From the NCBI GenBank assembly GCA_963573385.1, contig CAUYLG010062012.1:62001-126000 (forward strand): a DNA stretch of 64,000 nt, written 5' to 3'. This document shows, piece after piece, positions 61,371-64,000 of this stretch. The position numbers and the translations under genes were made by a program. Within the stretch, counting starts at the first letter, position 1. Each line of letters starts with the position of its first letter. Origin of the DNA: Cacajao melanocephalus. Taxonomy: Eukaryota > Chordata > Mammalia > Primates > Pitheciidae. Under the pieces are notes generated by a model. The model was not told the origin of the DNA, did no database searches, and saw only the letters and a program-made list of their open reading frames with translations.

Positions 61371-62559
61371 ATCAGGTTATAAGAATGATTATAGAAAAGT
61401 GAGGCAGAGGTGCCATTCTGCTAAACATAGTTTCAACTTGTTAATTCTCTGTTCCACAATCCATCTAATTAAAGATTAAGATGAAAGAATACAACTTGTC
61501 TTCACTACTTACCTTGCTAGCATTATCTCCCAACAAAATGCTAGTACATTATAATTAGCTTATATTGAGTAGTGAGAACAATTGGAAGTCACTTGCATTG
61601 CCATCTTGAATGTGGTGGGTTTTGACCAGCTTCTTTACTGCAATCTGTTTTACCAGTAGTCCTGCCAACCTCCTATCTCATCCTGTGACTAAGAATGTTT
61701 AGCCTCCTGAGAATTCAGCCCAGTAGGTCTTAGCCTTATTTTACCCAGCCCTTGTTCAAGATGAAGTTGCTCCAGTTTGAATGCCTCTGACATTTTACTC
61801 CAGAATATGAATATCTTTCTGTACATTGCACTGCTCCACACTCTCATCCATGTTTCCATTGGAATTATCAAACTCCACTTGGAGTTATATTGACCTTGAG
61901 CTGAGGTGATCTCCTTATCTTTGTATCTGTCATCTATCTTGGTATAAAGTAGTCAAAGTTGGGATTTAATTAATACTACATTGAATTCAGTACTGACAGA
62001 AATAAATAACTAAAAAAAATAGCAAGTAAAAAAGAAAAAGTAGATGAGAAAAAGGAGAGAACTTATAAGCCTAATTTTTAAAAATTTTGGTATATAGAAT
62101 AATCTCATACACTATTAGTTATTGAATCAGATATGGTCAGTTGCTACTTACATCTCATCTACAAAATAAAATACTGTGCATCTTGTACTTTTGCAAACAT
62201 TTTGATATTTCACAACTCAATACTGCATGCTGACCATACCCACCTCCAATCTCTTCATTCACTCATTCATTGTCAAAAGAAGGGACTATGAAATAGAGGT
62301 TTTCAAATGTATGAAATGTTAGCATTTGCAAGTTCTAGTAATTCAGGTCTTCAAATAATTTTTTATAAGTCACCACATCATAAAAGACATATCTTAAAAC
62401 TTTGACATTATACACACTTAGGAATTTCATTCATTTTTTTTTTCTACAGTTATTTCAACACTAGTTAAAAATTAGCCCTTTCTCTCAATGAGCCCTTCCA
62501 CAATTCCTTCCAGGTCGTCCACTTAAAAGATTTTTCTAAGAACCTCGTTTAGTTCACTT
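61371..62559. other. unassigned stretch
   Basis: About 1.2 kb with no gene. ATTCACTCATTCATTGTC near 62258 is faintly L2-like. Confidence 0.4.
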
Positions 62560-62955
62560 TAAATGTCAATTTGACTGAGTCATGGGATGCCCAATATCTG
62601 ATTAAACTATCTTTGGGTGTGTCTGTGAGAGTGTTTTTGGAAGATATTAGCATTTGCAATGGTGGACTGAGTAAAGCACATGGCCCTCCTCAGCGTCTGC
62701 TGAAGGCCTGCATAAAACAAAAAGGCAAAGGAAAGTTGGATCCTGTCTCCCTCTGCCTGACTGCATAAGCTGGACATCAGTCTGCTACTGTGCTCACCAT
62801 TCCTGGTTCTCAGGCCTTAAGACTAGAACTGTAATCTATATCAACTGTTCTCTGGTTCTCAAGCCTTCAAATTACACCACTGGCTTTCCTGGGTCTCCAG
62901 CTTGCAGATGGCAGGTCATGGGACTTCTCAGCCTTCATAATCACTTGAGCCAATT
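62560..62955 (+). mobile_element. old interspersed repeat, LTR-like, name not known to me
   Basis: GTCAATTTGACTGAGTCATG, GGGATGCCCAATATCTGATT, TTTGGGTGTGTCTGTGAGAG, GACTGAGTAAAGCACATGGC, TGGGTCTCCAGCTTGCAGAT and CATAATCACTTGAGCCAATT are phrases of a common mammalian repeat that usually runs into a TATA or CA tract, as here. The 65-codon frame inside it is an artefact. Confidence 0.7.
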
Positions 62956-63120
62956 TTTTATTTTATAAAAAAATTACATATAAAATACATATATAAATAT
63001 ATATTATGTTATATATTTATATATTATATAAAACATAAAATATATATATATTATAATATAATATATAAGTAATATAATGTATATATTATATTATATATAA
63101 TATATATACATATATAAACT
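62956..63120. repeat. TA-rich simple repeat
   Basis: Nearly pure A/T with TATATA and ATATTATAT units over ~160 bp. Many sub-parts are self-complementary. Confidence 0.9.
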
Positions 63121-64000
63121 CTATGTATATTTGACAAAATTTACATGCCTTACTTTATTTTATTTAAATAGTTTTTCTAAGGAAATCTTTATAGATTCTC
63201 TCTGACACTGTTACCCATTGGTTATTGATAAATTTCCTCCATACCAAACACTTCTGCTGTATTTTACTATCTGTTAAGAATGTCACCATTATCTCCTTTA
63301 TTTAAATTTAGAATTTCAGTGTCATCTTTGAGAAAATGGTTTTTTGTTTGGTTTGTTTTTTTAAAGTTATCCCATTAAAAACACATTAATATTTACTTGT
63401 AAAGCTTTATGCTTAGAAGAATGCTCTTTAGTAACATTCAAACATTAAAAGAATTTTCAGATCTCATCTATCAGTTGCTTAGTTCTAGCTAGATCAGTTA
63501 AATTATATTCAGCAAGTCAATTTTCAGAAGATGGCTGAGCAGATCCAGCCTCCTATGACAAACACAGCTTACTCCTCTAAGAGAGATGACACAATTCTCT
63601 GGAGTAAATACTCTAGAAAATGTAGTTCTTTGAGTTTCTTTTTTTAACAATCAATCTTAAGTTTATAAAACATCAATCCTCAACCCTAGGAAAACAAAAC
63701 TTAGACTATTATAGGAAAGCATTATATCCTTTTCAGTAAACAGATTGACAGGAATTCAACATTAAGATGACAAGATACAGAATAATTAAATTTAGCTTAA
63801 AATTTGAGGTAGCATATTTAGCCTCTAACCCCATATGGGTACATGGGGATATTGAGTTATTAGTAGAAGAAAACTGTATGATTTTGAAAATTTCACTACT
63901 TATTCAAATTACTTAGTAGAAACTCAATCAAATTGCTGCATTGACCAGGGACCTTTACATCATAGATTTGCTGACTAATGATAAAGCTACATTCAAGCTA
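63121..64000. other. unassigned AT-rich end of the window
   Basis: About 880 bp with no recognised gene or repeat. Confidence 0.4.

Overview
The window reads as nuclear DNA of an Old World primate, most probably human. It is AT-rich and packed with primate repeats: Alu elements of J, S and Sc type, several L1PA/L1PB-type LINE-1 copies, and a THE1-type MaLR element. It also carries older mammalian repeats (MIR, L2, L1M, MLT1, MER5-type hAT, Tigger, MADE1). No AluY and no full-length L1 is seen. All family names come from pattern recognition, not from a search.

I find no convincing protein-coding gene, tRNA, rRNA or CRISPR array. Almost all long open frames are L1 ORF2 remnants, repeat-derived frames or chance frames. 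It looks like a gene desert or a very long intron. One short open stretch with good splice signals (27688-27842) is kept as a speculative exon candidate.

Layout. 1-4 kb: an L1 tail, TATG/TG arrays, a MIR and an old L1M with two related copies of one segment. 4.6-9.2 kb: an AluS, an AluSc with a clean target-site duplication (TSD), and an L2. 11.3-11.7 kb: an LTR-like block. 13.1-16.1 kb: a 5'-truncated L1PA inserted exactly at the tail of a MIRb. 16.7-17.6 kb: three MIRs in a row. 19.2-22.1 kb: an old L1 with a 5' inversion, a second L1 nested inside it, and half a MADE1. 22.7-26.5 kb: L2, two abutting hAT MITEs, and CA-rich arrays split by an MLT1 LTR. 28.8-30.2 kb: an L1M fragment and a Tigger relic. 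33-38.5 kb: L1ME, L1MA, a head-to-head L1 composite, an AluJ and a twin-primed L1PA with TSD. 39.8-43.6 kb: AluSc, a truncated L1PA, and an MLT1 split by an Alu monomer. 44-50.3 kb: a 107-bp tandem duplication, MIR, MLT1, AluJ, L2 and AluS. 50.7-53.0 kb: a THE1-type provirus with both LTRs. 53.9-56.1 kb: an L1M 5' region split by an AluS. 56.6-59.0 kb: a truncated L1. 60.4-63.1 kb: L2 fragments, an unassigned LTR-like repeat and a TA tract. The rest is unassigned AT-rich DNA.

Nothing here works together as a pathway. What the window records is layered retrotransposition: nested insertions, twin-priming inversions and local duplications. I did not find an undescribed biological system. The best leads are the structural oddities: the two L1 inversions, the roughly 92% identical segment pair, the 24-of-25 inverted repeat, the 107-bp tandem duplication and the exon candidate.
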